Notes under the pieces: model-generated
What the model saw: only the letters and a program-made list of their open reading frames with translations
Told to the model about the DNA's origin: nothing
Database searches by the model: none
Shown here: piece after piece, positions 7,744-16,508 of the stretch
How positions within the stretch are numbered: the stretch's first letter is position 1
How the letters are laid out: every line of letters starts with the position of its first letter
From: Candidatus Saccharimonadota bacterium
Lineage (GTDB): Bacteria; Eremiobacterota; Xenobia; Xenobiales; Xenobiaceae
Assembly (NCBI GenBank): GCA_004554425.1
Contig: SFMI01000005.1
Span: 1-61,019, forward strand
Direction: 5' to 3'
DNA: 61,019 bases
Made by a program: the position numbers and the translations under genes

Positions 7744-8274
7744 ATGACCTTTGCCAAGCGTTTGCAGCCGCAGGACGACGAGCTGCTTTCTAAGCTTGAA
7801 GCTGAGCAAAAACGCTTGCTCAGCTTGAGCAAACCGCCTAAGATCATGGTTTCTGCTTGCTTATTGGGCTGGCCTTGTCGATATGACGGACAAGCCAAAG
7901 CCGATCAAGAATTACTTAAGAGCTTTGGCCCGGATGAAGTAATGCCTATTTGTCCAGAAATGCAAGGCGGTTTGCCTGTGCCCAGAGTTCCGGCAGGCTT
8001 ATCAGGTGGCGCTGAAGATGATTTTATTCATGGATATGGCGCCAAAGTTATCAATCGCAGCGGCCAAGATGTCACAGCTCAATTCCGGGCTGGAGCCGAA
8101 GCTGTGCTGAATTTGGCCGAGCGTTTGCAACCGGAACTTATCATTTTGAAGCAGCATAGCCCTTCCTGCGGCTGCGGCAGCGTGGGTGGCGCCGATTGGC
8201 AGCGCCATGCTGGGCGCGGCGTCGCCTGTGATTTGTTGGTTGCCCACATGTTCAAGGTGAAATCGGCAGGTTAA
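7744..8274 (+). CDS. tudS: DUF523 family protein, TudS-like thiouracil desulfurase
   Basis: A 176-residue DUF523 (YbbK-type) protein. Conserved family pieces are SACLLGWPCRYDG near residue 36, a PICPEMQGGLPVPR segment, and ILKQHSPSCGCG near residue 140; the cysteines in these segments bind a [4Fe-4S] cluster in characterised TudS enzymes, which remove sulfur from thiouracil or thio-UMP. An extra ~30 charged residues precede the core. Start ATG 7744 follows AAAGG at a usable distance. It is followed 92 nt later by thiI, which puts 4-thiouridine into tRNA, so a role in thiouridine breakdown or recycling is plausible. The family call is firm; the enzyme activity is inferred. Confidence 0.8.
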   Translation: MTFAKRLQPQDDELLSKLEAEQKRLLSLSKPPKIMVSACLLGWPCRYDGQAKADQELLKSFGPDEVMPICPEMQGGLPVPRVPAGLSGGAEDDFIHGYGAKVINRSGQDVTAQFRAGAEAVLNLAERLQPELIILKQHSPSCGCGSVGGADWQRHAGRGVACDLLVAHMFKVKSAG

Positions 8275-8366
8275 GTGGCAAAACGCGCCAATAAGGGGCA
8301 AGCAAAAATAAGTTTGAGGTATGGAGCAGTATTTTATTTAAATCTGCAGCTAAGAAAATATAATCA

Positions 8367-9620
8367 ATGCAAATAGTCGTTCATTATCATGAAATTGCCC
8401 TTAAAGGCAATAACCGCAATCTTTTTGTTAAACGCTTAGTTAGCAATTTACGCAAAACTTTCCGCGATATGGGAAAGATTTCTGTACGCACTTTATATGG
8501 CCGCATTACTTTCAATTTAGACTCAGAAGATCTGGAAGAAGTACGTCGCCGTATGGGCGGAGTGTTCGGTGTAGCTAATTACGCTTTGGTTTACGAAGTT
8601 CCCCAAGATCTGGAAGCTATGAAAAAGGCGGCTTGGAAATGCTTTTGCGAAGCTGAAGGCAAAACTTTTGCCGTGCGCTGTCGTCGTCCCGATAAGAGCT
8701 TCCCTATGCGCTCTGGAGAAGTAGAAAGAACTGTAGGCGGTTATATTGGTGATAGAGCCAAAGATATCGGTCGAGAAATGAAAGTCGATTTGACTAATCC
8801 CGATATTACGATCCGCTTAGAAATTGTTAATAATTTAGTCCTTGTCTCTGGCGAGCGTATTAAAGGGCCGGGTGGTCTTCCTGTTGGTACTGCCGGTAAA
8901 ATTGTTGGTTTGCTTAGCTCCGGTTTCGATTCTCCTGTAGCTTGTTGGAGCATGATGAAGCGTGGTGCTGATGTTATTATGTGCCACTTCCATTCTTATC
9001 CATTTACCAACAAAGCTAGCTTGGAAAATTGTACTTTGCTGGCCGATATTTTGACTCGCTTTCAATACAAAACCAAACTTTATTTAGTCAGCTTCGCGCC
9101 AGTACAAGAAGAATTGCTTAGCATGACTCCTGCCGATTTGCGTATGATCTTATATCGTCGCTCTATGGTGCGTATTGCTTCTTTAGTGGCCGAACGCGAG
9201 GGAGCTCAAGCTTTGCTTACCGGCGAGAGCTTAGGACAAGTTGCCTCCCAAACGCTTACCAACATGCGTGTTATTGACGAAGCTGCCAAAATGCCTATGC
9301 TGCGTCCTTTGGTAGGTACCGATAAGGAAGATATTTTGAAAATATCCCGCAATATCGGCACTTATGAACTTTCTGCTCGTCCTTACGAAGATTGTTGCTC
9401 TTTAATGCTTAGCAAACATCCTTGTACCAAAGCTAGATTGCGTGAAGTCTTGGAATTGGAAAGTCATATGGAATTGGCAGAATTGGAAGCAGAAGCTGTA
9501 GAAAAAGCTGAAATTCTGGAGCTGCGTTGGAATGGCAAAGAAGTAGAACATACTCAATTGCAAGCTCCTGTCTACAAAGACGGAGAGTGGGGCTGCCCTC
9601 TGGATTTAGGCCAAGAGTAG
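8367..9620 (+). CDS. thiI: tRNA 4-thiouridine synthase ThiI
   Basis: A 417-residue enzyme that adenylates uridine-8 of tRNA and replaces its oxygen with sulfur; in some bacteria it also supports thiazole synthesis for thiamine. Seen: an N-terminal ferredoxin-like/THUMP region (to about residue 165, including GRITFN and TFAVRCRRPDKSFPM), then the PP-loop ATP-pyrophosphatase motif LLSSGFDSPVA near residue 185 and the GESLGQVASQTL segment. There is no C-terminal rhodanese domain, so it is the short form that takes sulfur directly from a cysteine desulfurase. Start ATG 8367; the ribosome site is weak. Last gene of the rightward group beginning with the M16 peptidase, followed by a clear terminator. 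Confidence 0.95.
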   Translation: MQIVVHYHEIALKGNNRNLFVKRLVSNLRKTFRDMGKISVRTLYGRITFNLDSEDLEEVRRRMGGVFGVANYALVYEVPQDLEAMKKAAWKCFCEAEGKTFAVRCRRPDKSFPMRSGEVERTVGGYIGDRAKDIGREMKVDLTNPDITIRLEIVNNLVLVSGERIKGPGGLPVGTAGKIVGLLSSGFDSPVACWSMMKRGADVIMCHFHSYPFTNKASLENCTLLADILTRFQYKTKLYLVSFAPVQEELLSMTPADLRMILYRRSMVRIASLVAEREGAQALLTGESLGQVASQTLTNMRVIDEAAKMPMLRPLVGTDKEDILKISRNIGTYELSARPYEDCCSLMLSKHPCTKARLREVLELESHMELAELEAEAVEKAEILELRWNGKEVEHTQLQAPVYKDGEWGCPLDLGQE

Positions 9621-9648
9621 CACCTGAATCAATAAAATAGGATTAAAG

Positions 9649-9683
9649 AGCGGTTTTGTTTTAGACAAAATTGCTTTTTTTTT
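9649..9683 (+). terminator. Intrinsic terminator after thiI
   Basis: Arms 9649-9659 and 9665-9675 pair with two G-U pairs around a 5-nt loop, followed by a run of nine Ts. Confidence 0.85.
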
Positions 9684-9738
9684 AGCTTATCTTTAACCTT
9701 CAGCTACTTAGTAAAGAGAAAAATAAAGGAAATTTCTT

Positions 9739-9744
9739 TATAAT
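9739..9744 (+). promoter_or_regulatory. -10 element (TATAAT) of the two-component operon
   Basis: A perfect TATAAT lies 47 nt upstream of the response regulator ATG and just past the thiI terminator. The -35 region is poor (TAGTAA or AGAGAA), which could mean activation by a regulator. Confidence 0.5.
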
Positions 9745-9790
9745 AGAGGAGTAAAAATTGAGATGTTTTCTTATTTCTAGGAGGAGCGTT

Positions 9791-10465
9791 ATGGCAACTC
9801 AGCAGCCCTTGGTATTGGTGGTTGATGATGAAGAATCGATCCGTGAGTCGGTAACTTACACATTGGAGCATGAATCTTACCGAACTATTACGGCCGCTAC
9901 CGGCAGTGAAGCTTTAAAAAAATTTAAGGACAACCATCCTGACTTAGTTATTTTAGATATTATGTTGCCGGATATTTCTGGCTTGGAAGTATGCAAAGGT
10001 ATACGCAGTATTGCCGATGTGCCCATTTTATTTTTAAGTGCCAAAGATCAACTTGAAGACATGGTAGAGGGGCTGGACAACGGCGGCGACGATTATCTGG
10101 CTAAGCCTTTCCACTTTGCCGAGCTTATGGCTAGAGTGAGAGCTCTGTTACGTCGCAGTAAGGGACGCAAAGTCAATTTCTTGGAATATGAAGATATCAT
10201 TTTGGATCCCGATTCTCATATCGTGACTAAAGGTGGCCGTACTCTCCACTTAACTTTGCGTGAATTTGAATTGTTGGAAATGTTTATGAGTAAGCCGCGT
10301 CAAGTATTTACTCGCCAACAAATTTTACAACAGCTTTGGGGGTGGAGCGACGATTTAGAAACCAATGTCGTAGAAGTTTATGTATGTGCTTTGCGAAACA
10401 AACTCGATGACGAAAATCGCTCTCTTTTGCGTACTGTACGCGGTGTAGGTTACGCTTTAGGCTAA
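9791..10465 (+). CDS. OmpR/PhoB-type response regulator
   Basis: A 224-residue transcription factor. The receiver domain has the acidic pair D12-D13, the phosphorylated Asp56 in VILDIMLPD, and the SAKD lysine. The C-terminal winged helix (LHLTLREFELLEMF through RTVRGVGYALG) is the OmpR/PhoB DNA-binding type. Start: ATG 9791, preceded by GGAGGAG at ideal distance; the frame opens further upstream without support. The kinase gene begins 16 nt after its stop, so the pair is one operon with a TATAAT promoter just upstream. The stimulus and regulon are not evident. Confidence 0.95.
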   Translation: MATQQPLVLVVDDEESIRESVTYTLEHESYRTITAATGSEALKKFKDNHPDLVILDIMLPDISGLEVCKGIRSIADVPILFLSAKDQLEDMVEGLDNGGDDYLAKPFHFAELMARVRALLRRSKGRKVNFLEYEDIILDPDSHIVTKGGRTLHLTLREFELLEMFMSKPRQVFTRQQILQQLWGWSDDLETNVVEVYVCALRNKLDDENRSLLRTVRGVGYALG

Positions 10466-10481
10466 GAGAGGCCCAAAAAAT

Positions 10482-12287
10482 ATGCGCAGAGTTTCGCTAT
10501 CAGTTCTGATTTCTCTGTCCTTTGTGACTATTTTATCGCTGGCTATTTTTTGTTCTGGCCTGTTTATTTGTTTTGCTATAGACAGTGTAGTATGGAATGA
10601 GGGAGCTAGGTCTCTTTATACTATTCTTTATTATTTTGCTGAAGATGATAAAGAAGATGTGAGAGTAATAATGGATGCTGAGCGTGAGCGTTTGCACCAT
10701 AAGGGGCCTGAGCCTAGTTTTTGGCAAAAACTGACTGGAGCTTGTGCTGGCGATGTTAGCGGTGAAAGCAGACCGCCGCGTCACAAGCCTAAGCCCAGGG
10801 CTTTGCGTTTAGCTCAATTTAATGGCAATTATCAGAAGATGGCAGAAGCTATTGGACGCAATTGCAGCTATGTGCGCATTTACAATTTGCAAGGTCGAAA
10901 AATAGCCTCTTCGGAATCGCCCCTTATGCACTTAGAAAGTAGAGAACAACTTCCTCAAGTGCCCAATCGCGCTATGTTCTCTTTCTTGAGCGAAAATTGG
11001 AGCCGCTCGCAAGAGCAAGGCTTCGGTGGTACTAGACTTCGCGGAGGAGATCACGCTTCCGAAATGATGGCCCGTTCTCATGCTATTATTAAAGAAGCTG
11101 GCTTTACTTATTATGGGCCTTCTAGGTTACCTAAACGCAATGGTTTGGTTCATCATTTTTTGCTTTGGCTTTCCGGAGATAAGCGCGGAACAAATGGAGG
11201 AATGTCGCCGCCTCGTCATTTTGGCCCTTTCAATTTAGTTTATGTAGATGCGCCTAATTTCCAAATTATGCTTTGCCCCATTATTGAAGGGGATAAATTA
11301 GCTGGTTTCATAGAGGCGGCTGTACCCTGGAATTTTGCTGACAGAGCTATAAAAATGGCTCATCGCCTTTTTATCATCGGTTCGATTGTTTTGGCTTTGA
11401 TCGTGTCTGGAGCTGGTATTTGTATAGCCAGAGTATTGACGACTCCTTTGCAAAAAGTTGTTGGAGTAGCCCAAAAACTGGAAGCTGGCGATTTAAGTGC
11501 TCGAGTTCATTTGGGGCAAGGGCGCAACGAAATTTTTGTCATGGCCAATACTTTTGACCATATGTTGGACGCCTTGCAAGAATCTTTTCTAGAACAGCAG
11601 CGTTTTATCGGTGACGCTTCTCACGAACTAAAAACTCCCTTGACCAGCTTAATGGGAGCGGTACATGTACTAAAACTTAAGTTAGAAGATGCCAAAGTCT
11701 TAGATAAAGTGCAAAGTACCGTATCTACTATAGATAAAGAGCTTAGCCGCATGGAGCATTTAGTACTCGATTTATTGACTTTATCGCGCAATCAAGAATT
11801 ATCTCAGCGCAAGGTGGCCGATCCTGTTAGTGTCAACGAAGTAGTAAAAAATGCGGTTGGAGCTTCCTTAAGCGAAGCAATGGAACATCCTGTCGAGGTT
11901 GAAACTGGACGCGATGTTTGGATTTTGGGTGATGCTTCGGCTTTAGCTAGAGCTGTACGCAATATTATTGACAATGCTTTGCGCCATACGCCCAAAGAAA
12001 AACAAGTGAAAGTATGTGTTCAAGTGGGCGATAAAGATGTAAAGATTATTGTGGCTGATGAAGGCTGTGGTATTTCTCCTGAACATTTGGCCAATTTGGG
12101 CAAACGTTTTTACAGAGTTGATACAGGACGTGATCGTATTAGTGGTGGCACCGGTTTAGGAATCCCTATTACTGAAGCCATTGTGAAACGCCACGGCGGC
12201 AGCGTAAAGTTTGATAGTAAGGTGGGAGAAGGTACCCAAGTAACTATCACGCTGCCGCTAATGTCCGCTAAAGACTTAGACGTCTAA
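10482..12287 (+). CDS. Membrane sensor histidine kinase
   Basis: A 601-residue kinase. TM1 is at about 7-31, followed by a large ~260-residue extracytoplasmic sensor with no family I recognise (two Pro/Arg-rich stretches), TM2 at about 294-316, a HAMP domain, and a HisKA helix with the phospho-acceptor His381 in DASHELKTPLTS. The HATPase_c domain shows the N box (NIIDNALRHT), the G1 box (VADEGCGIS) and the G2 box (GGTGLGIPI). It is encoded 16 nt after its response regulator. Its last 12 nt overlap the end of the convergent Hsp70-like gene. Confidence 0.95.
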   Translation: MRRVSLSVLISLSFVTILSLAIFCSGLFICFAIDSVVWNEGARSLYTILYYFAEDDKEDVRVIMDAERERLHHKGPEPSFWQKLTGACAGDVSGESRPPRHKPKPRALRLAQFNGNYQKMAEAIGRNCSYVRIYNLQGRKIASSESPLMHLESREQLPQVPNRAMFSFLSENWSRSQEQGFGGTRLRGGDHASEMMARSHAIIKEAGFTYYGPSRLPKRNGLVHHFLLWLSGDKRGTNGGMSPPRHFGPFNLVYVDAPNFQIMLCPIIEGDKLAGFIEAAVPWNFADRAIKMAHRLFIIGSIVLALIVSGAGICIARVLTTPLQKVVGVAQKLEAGDLSARVHLGQGRNEIFVMANTFDHMLDALQESFLEQQRFIGDASHELKTPLTSLMGAVHVLKLKLEDAKVLDKVQSTVSTIDKELSRMEHLVLDLLTLSRNQELSQRKVADPVSVNEVVKNAVGASLSEAMEHPVEVETGRDVWILGDASALARAVRNIIDNALRHTPKEKQVKVCVQVGDKDVKIIVADEGCGISPEHLANLGKRFYRVDTGRDRISGGTGLGIPITEAIVKRHGGSVKFDSKVGEGTQVTITLPLMSAKDLDV

Positions 12288-14963
12288 GCGCAAACCAATA
12301 GGCAAATCTTCACCGAAGAGGACGGAGGCAGCTTCGTCCTCTTCTTCACATAGGCAAAGTACGCGTTTAGCTGCCTGGGGAAGATTTTCACGCTCTAGCC
12401 GTTCGGCCAGACGCTCGCGCAATTTTTTATTTAAGTCTAAAGCGCGATTATTGGTATAACGAGCCATTTCAGCTGTTGCCAAACCGATAGAACGGCTGTC
12501 AGACCACTTGGCACTCAGAATTTTTTCTACCCAAGTTTCTACCAATTCAGCTGCCATAACATGTTGCGGTCCGGCTCCCATAAGACGCCTGGCTCCCAAG
12601 CGAGAAAGTTGCCAGACTGTATCTGGGCGCACTTTAAAGTCTTGGAAAATAGTTTCGGCTAAGATCTCTTTTTCCGACATAGGTATGCGTTCCAAGCTGA
12701 CGGCTAAGCGCATAACTTCAATTTTTTCGGCTGGTAGCAATTGCTTTAAGCGGCTTTTTATGTGTTTGCGCCCCGGAATAAGGCGAGGAGCCAAGTTGGC
12801 CCACAAGCTGGTTTGGGCTGCAGCTTCCAAACCGGCTGACAAACGGCGCCAAAAAACCCAAAACTCACGACGTACGTTTTCATCTTGAGAAAATTGCATC
12901 CACTCTGGCAATAACTTTTGCATTTGTTCTAGGCGCCATTTGTCTAGAGGTGCGCCCAGACCGGGACGCAACAGGAAGCCGGCTCCGTTGAACCAAGCCG
13001 CTTCGTATTCGGCGCAAGAACGGCGCTTGTCGGCGCAAAGCCAAAAAGCTTCCCATAAACTTCTGTTTAAACTAGATGGCCAAGCGGTGCGTTTCCCCAG
13101 AGAAGCTTCCAAAGAGCCTAGTAAAGCTCTTGGTCTTATATCTGTTTCTCGCAATTTGTTGGCTTTGGTACTGAAGGTGTAGTTGATAAGCTTTTTGGCT
13201 TTATCGATAAATTTTGGCGCGATATCTAAAGAGGCTTTTTTCTGTCTGCGTCCGCGCAAAGGAAGCTGTAAAGACCAATTGCGTGAACCATCCAAAGAAG
13301 TTGCCCATAAGGCCATAGTACCAATTTCAGTTACTTGCGCAGCTAAGTGCACGGCTACTTCGCTTTCGCCTTTGCTGCCTTTAACTACAGTTTCTAAAGT
13401 GCCTAAAGGTTTAAGCAATTCTTGTTTAACTACTTGGCCAACCGTATCTTGAGGACGTTCGGTCGAGGCAAAAAGGGGAAAAGCTGCTGGCGAACCTACT
13501 CGGAGTTTTAATTCTGGGCCGTCAACTTCTTGGCGCTCGCCTTCATCTTGGTTGCGGCGAATGACGCAAAGAGCATTATCATCTCCTACACCCAAATAAT
13601 AAGAACGGGCAATGCCGCCTTTAATTCGCTCTTGACCGTGGCACTTTAGCCAACCAAAAGCGCAAGCGCCGTGAGCTACGGCCAGATCTTCGGCTTCATT
13701 TTCCAGAACTTGTATTTCGTAGCCCAGCCAATTATTTAATATTTTACAAATACGTTGCTTAATGGCTTGTGGACGGCAGGCGCCGCCATTAAATAAAACC
13801 GCTTGTGGCTTTAAATTATGGGTGCGCATAAAGGATGATAAGTAATGGGGAACAACAGGATCGCTGGCGTATGGTAAGCCCCATTGTTGCAAACCGACTT
13901 TATGATCGCTAGCTATTGGCTCTGTGAAAGAAACTTCGGGAAAGAAGCCATTCAAAATCAGCTCTTGAATTTCTTGGCGACTTACTTCGGTTTGCAAAGC
14001 GCTGTCGATAAGTTTAGAGCCAATACCTGGAGTGATAACTGAGCACGATTCTGGCGGATTGGCGCCTAAAAGCTTTTCTTTGGCTTGGCGGCATTGTTGT
14101 TGCAAGACGCCCCATTGCAACAAATTGAGTTTAACGCCCAATCTAGCTTCACACAGTCTGGCGATAGCAATGTCTAAATTGTCACCGCCTAGCATTAAAT
14201 GATCACCTACGGCAATACGGCGTAGACCGTCTTCATCAATTTTGATAGCTGTAAAGTCACAAGTACCGCCGCCGATATCGCAAATTAAAATTTCGTTGAT
14301 GCCAGCCAAATTGTGGCGCCAAGTTTTACGTCTAGGCCATAACCAAGTATAAAAGGCGGCTTGTGGCTCTTCTAAAAGGGTGACATTTTCCAGGCCTGCG
14401 CGATCGGCAGCTTCTATAGTTAAATCGCGAGCTATTTCGTCAAAAGAAGCGGGGACGGTTAAGACCAATTCTTGTAAAGCTAAGGGATGCTCTGGGTGAT
14501 CGTAATCCCAAGAGTCGCGCATATGGGCTAAATAACGGCGTGAAGCCTCAATGGCACTGACTTTGCGTCCTTCCCTAACAGCTTCCCAAGGCAAAATAGC
14601 TTCACCAGGCTCGGCACGACGGTGAGCCAACCAAGATTTAGCCGAACTGACGACACGACCGGGAATTTTGGCACCTTGAGTGCGGGCAAAAGCACCTACA
14701 GCATAGTCTAACTCCTGATTCCAGGGAAGTTCCATAGCATGTAAAGGCATTTCGTGCTCGCCAGGCAAGTAAAGGAAGCTAGGCAGAGTAGGTAAGCGAC
14801 TTACTTGATTTTCGGAAATGCGCTGAGTAATCGAAACGCTCTCTAAATTGCCTTCTTCTAGTAAAGGAAGGCAAGACATGGCTGAATTGGTGGTACCTAA
14901 GTCTATGCCTACAACCCAGCGTTTGCTGCGATCAGTAAGTTCGGAATTGATAGCTGTGCTCAA
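12276..14963 (-). CDS. Large Hsp70-family ATPase
   Basis: An 895-residue protein with an Hsp70/actin-type ATPase domain: phosphate-1 motif GIDLGTTNSAMS at about 19-30, phosphate-2 motif DIGGGTCDFTA near 230, and adenosine motif VLFNGGACRPQAI near 390. The region after the ATPase is not a standard DnaK substrate domain: a short beta-rich part is followed by ~350 mainly helical residues, as in the long Hsp70-like proteins outside the DnaK/HscA groups. No DnaJ or GrpE gene is adjacent. Start is TTG at 14961-14963 with AAGGAG 8 nt upstream; the ribosome site lies next to the terminator arm of the protease gene. The 3' end overlaps the histidine kinase gene by 12 nt. Client and role are unknown. 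Confidence 0.85.
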   Translation of the reverse strand: MSTAINSELTDRSKRWVVGIDLGTTNSAMSCLPLLEEGNLESVSITQRISENQVSRLPTLPSFLYLPGEHEMPLHAMELPWNQELDYAVGAFARTQGAKIPGRVVSSAKSWLAHRRAEPGEAILPWEAVREGRKVSAIEASRRYLAHMRDSWDYDHPEHPLALQELVLTVPASFDEIARDLTIEAADRAGLENVTLLEEPQAAFYTWLWPRRKTWRHNLAGINEILICDIGGGTCDFTAIKIDEDGLRRIAVGDHLMLGGDNLDIAIARLCEARLGVKLNLLQWGVLQQQCRQAKEKLLGANPPESCSVITPGIGSKLIDSALQTEVSRQEIQELILNGFFPEVSFTEPIASDHKVGLQQWGLPYASDPVVPHYLSSFMRTHNLKPQAVLFNGGACRPQAIKQRICKILNNWLGYEIQVLENEAEDLAVAHGACAFGWLKCHGQERIKGGIARSYYLGVGDDNALCVIRRNQDEGERQEVDGPELKLRVGSPAAFPLFASTERPQDTVGQVVKQELLKPLGTLETVVKGSKGESEVAVHLAAQVTEIGTMALWATSLDGSRNWSLQLPLRGRRQKKASLDIAPKFIDKAKKLINYTFSTKANKLRETDIRPRALLGSLEASLGKRTAWPSSLNRSLWEAFWLCADKRRSCAEYEAAWFNGAGFLLRPGLGAPLDKWRLEQMQKLLPEWMQFSQDENVRREFWVFWRRLSAGLEAAAQTSLWANLAPRLIPGRKHIKSRLKQLLPAEKIEVMRLAVSLERIPMSEKEILAETIFQDFKVRPDTVWQLSRLGARRLMGAGPQHVMAAELVETWVEKILSAKWSDSRSIGLATAEMARYTNNRALDLNKKLRERLAERLERENLPQAAKRVLCLCEEEDEAASVLFGEDLPIGLRLDV

Positions 14964-14976
14964 AAAAATCTCCTTG

Positions 14977-15043
14977 AAAAAGAGAGCCTCTTAGAAAAGA
15001 CCATTTCGATCCTAAAGATGGAAAGGCACGATTCAGAGGCTCT
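14977..15043 (-). terminator. Intrinsic terminator of the subtilisin-like protease, long loop
   Basis: AGAGCCTCT at 14983-14991 pairs perfectly with AGAGGCTCT at 15035-15043 across a 43-nt loop. Leftward the stem is followed by CTCTTTTT. Confidence 0.65.
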
Positions 15044-15061
15044 ATCAGAAAGAACGGTTAT

Positions 15062-16399
15062 TTATTTCCTTTTGAAATCGGCAGCTTGGGCCAAAGACTC
15101 CTGAGGGGTGATGGCGCCGGCTCCAACAACATTGGGACTTAACTCACATTGCTGGAAAGGTACGGCCTGAGACATTAAAATACTTTTAATGTCTTTAGGT
15201 TTAAGTTTGGGATTTACGCCTTTCATGAGAGCGGCTACACCAGCAGTGAAAGGTGCGGCCATAGAAGTGCCTGACATTTTTACGTAGCCGTCATTTTCAT
15301 TAGAGCAAGAAATAATATCTACACCGGGAGCTGAAATATCGGGCTTTTCCAAATTGTCGAAGCGTGTTGGGCCCTGACTAGAGAAATAGGCTGGCCAGTC
15401 ATCGTTCGTTTCCGGAGTACCGTAATCGTCGAAAGCACCCACAGTAATAGCGTTGGGAGCGTTGCCAGGGGAGCAAATAGTAGAAGTTCCAGGACCATCA
15501 TTGCCTGCAGAAACTACTACAGTAATGCCGCACTTTTCGGCAACTTGTACGGCTATAGTCATAGGATCGAGAAAACGGGTGCGCGGAATAGGACGCCCCA
15601 AAGACATGTTAATAACATCTATGTTGTATTTATTTTTGTTGGCAATGGCCCATTGAATGCCCTTAATGATTTGTGAAGTTGTACCGTTGCCAAATTGATC
15701 GAGCACTTTGACGCCTACAATATTGGCTTCTGGAGCGACGCCTACAGTCTTTCCATTACTACTGCTACCGTCTCCAGCGCAAATACCGGCTACATGAGTT
15801 CCGTGCCCGTTATCATCGTAGGGCTCTTGACGACCGTTGACGCAATCTTTGAAAGCAATAACGCGATCTTTTAAGTCGGGGTGCATGGCAATACCGCTAT
15901 CAATAACACAAATGCAAGTGCCTTGACCTTTGATACCTTGCTCGTGCAATTTTTCTACACCTAACATAACATTAGTTTCTTTGTTAATAGGAGAGAAAGT
16001 GTTTTGCAACTCAAAGAGATCGTTGGAAGTAAAGTCGGAATTTTGATCGAGAGAAACAGCGAAAGCGCCACTTTGTTGAGCTTGAGTGAGACTTTGCAAA
16101 GCTTCATCGTCTTGAGCTGATACATTGATAGAAAAACCGTTAATGATGGGCAAATCGGCCGTTACTTGGTTGTTTTGATCACTTTTGAGAAGTTGAGCTT
16201 TTAAGGCGGCCAACTTTTCTTGGTCGTCGCTCTGAATAATTAAGCTGACTGGTTTATCGGCCGATTTTGTAAAAGTTTCAGCTAGAGATAAGCCTTCGTC
16301 TGAGGGAGCTTTTGTTGAGATAGGCTCGCCAAAATTTTTGAGACTAGGAGAAGAATAAGTTGGCGTCATATTGGAAAGCGAACCAATACCGATATTCAT
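15062..16399 (-). CDS. Subtilisin-like serine protease (S8) without signal peptide
   Basis: A 445-residue S8 peptidase. The catalytic triad is complete: Asp in CVIDSGIAMHPDL, His in DDNGHGTHVAGICAG, Ser in SGTSMAAPFTAGVAAL. Residues 40-130 resemble an inhibitor_I9-type propeptide that folds and is then cleaved off. The N-terminus (MNIGIGSLSNMTPT) has no hydrophobic segment, so this looks like an intracellular subtilisin or one exported by a non-Sec route. Start: ATG 16399 with AAAGGAG 6-7 nt upstream; an upstream in-frame extension of 29 codons is unsupported. It has its own promoter (16444-16472) and a terminator, so is probably monocistronic. It diverges from ung. Confidence 0.93.
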   Translation of the reverse strand: MNIGIGSLSNMTPTYSSPSLKNFGEPISTKAPSDEGLSLAETFTKSADKPVSLIIQSDDQEKLAALKAQLLKSDQNNQVTADLPIINGFSINVSAQDDEALQSLTQAQQSGAFAVSLDQNSDFTSNDLFELQNTFSPINKETNVMLGVEKLHEQGIKGQGTCICVIDSGIAMHPDLKDRVIAFKDCVNGRQEPYDDNGHGTHVAGICAGDGSSSNGKTVGVAPEANIVGVKVLDQFGNGTTSQIIKGIQWAIANKNKYNIDVINMSLGRPIPRTRFLDPMTIAVQVAEKCGITVVVSAGNDGPGTSTICSPGNAPNAITVGAFDDYGTPETNDDWPAYFSSQGPTRFDNLEKPDISAPGVDIISCSNENDGYVKMSGTSMAAPFTAGVAALMKGVNPKLKPKDIKSILMSQAVPFQQCELSPNVVGAGAITPQESLAQAADFKRK

Positions 16400-16443
16400 G
16401 ATAATCTCCTTTTTAAATTTACGCTTGACGCTTAGTTCCCTTA

Positions 16444-16472
16444 ATTCTAACAATTGAGCAGGTTTTAAGCAA
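16444..16472 (-). promoter_or_regulatory. Sigma-70 promoter of the protease gene
   Basis: On the minus strand TTGCTT (16467-16472), a 17-nt spacer and TAGAAT (16444-16449) lie about 45 nt upstream of the protease ATG. Confidence 0.5.
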
Positions 16473-16508
16473 TGATAAAGAACCAAAGTTTATAACGAGG
16501 TGTACAAA

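Noticed and set aside
9690..9720. Pho-box-like TTTAACCTT upstream of the response regulator
   Set aside because: Only one half-site is seen, with no direct repeat at 11-bp spacing.
12508..13452. Three frames of 80-126 codons antisense to the Hsp70-like gene
   Set aside because: Shadows of the coding strand codon bias; no ribosome sites or motifs.
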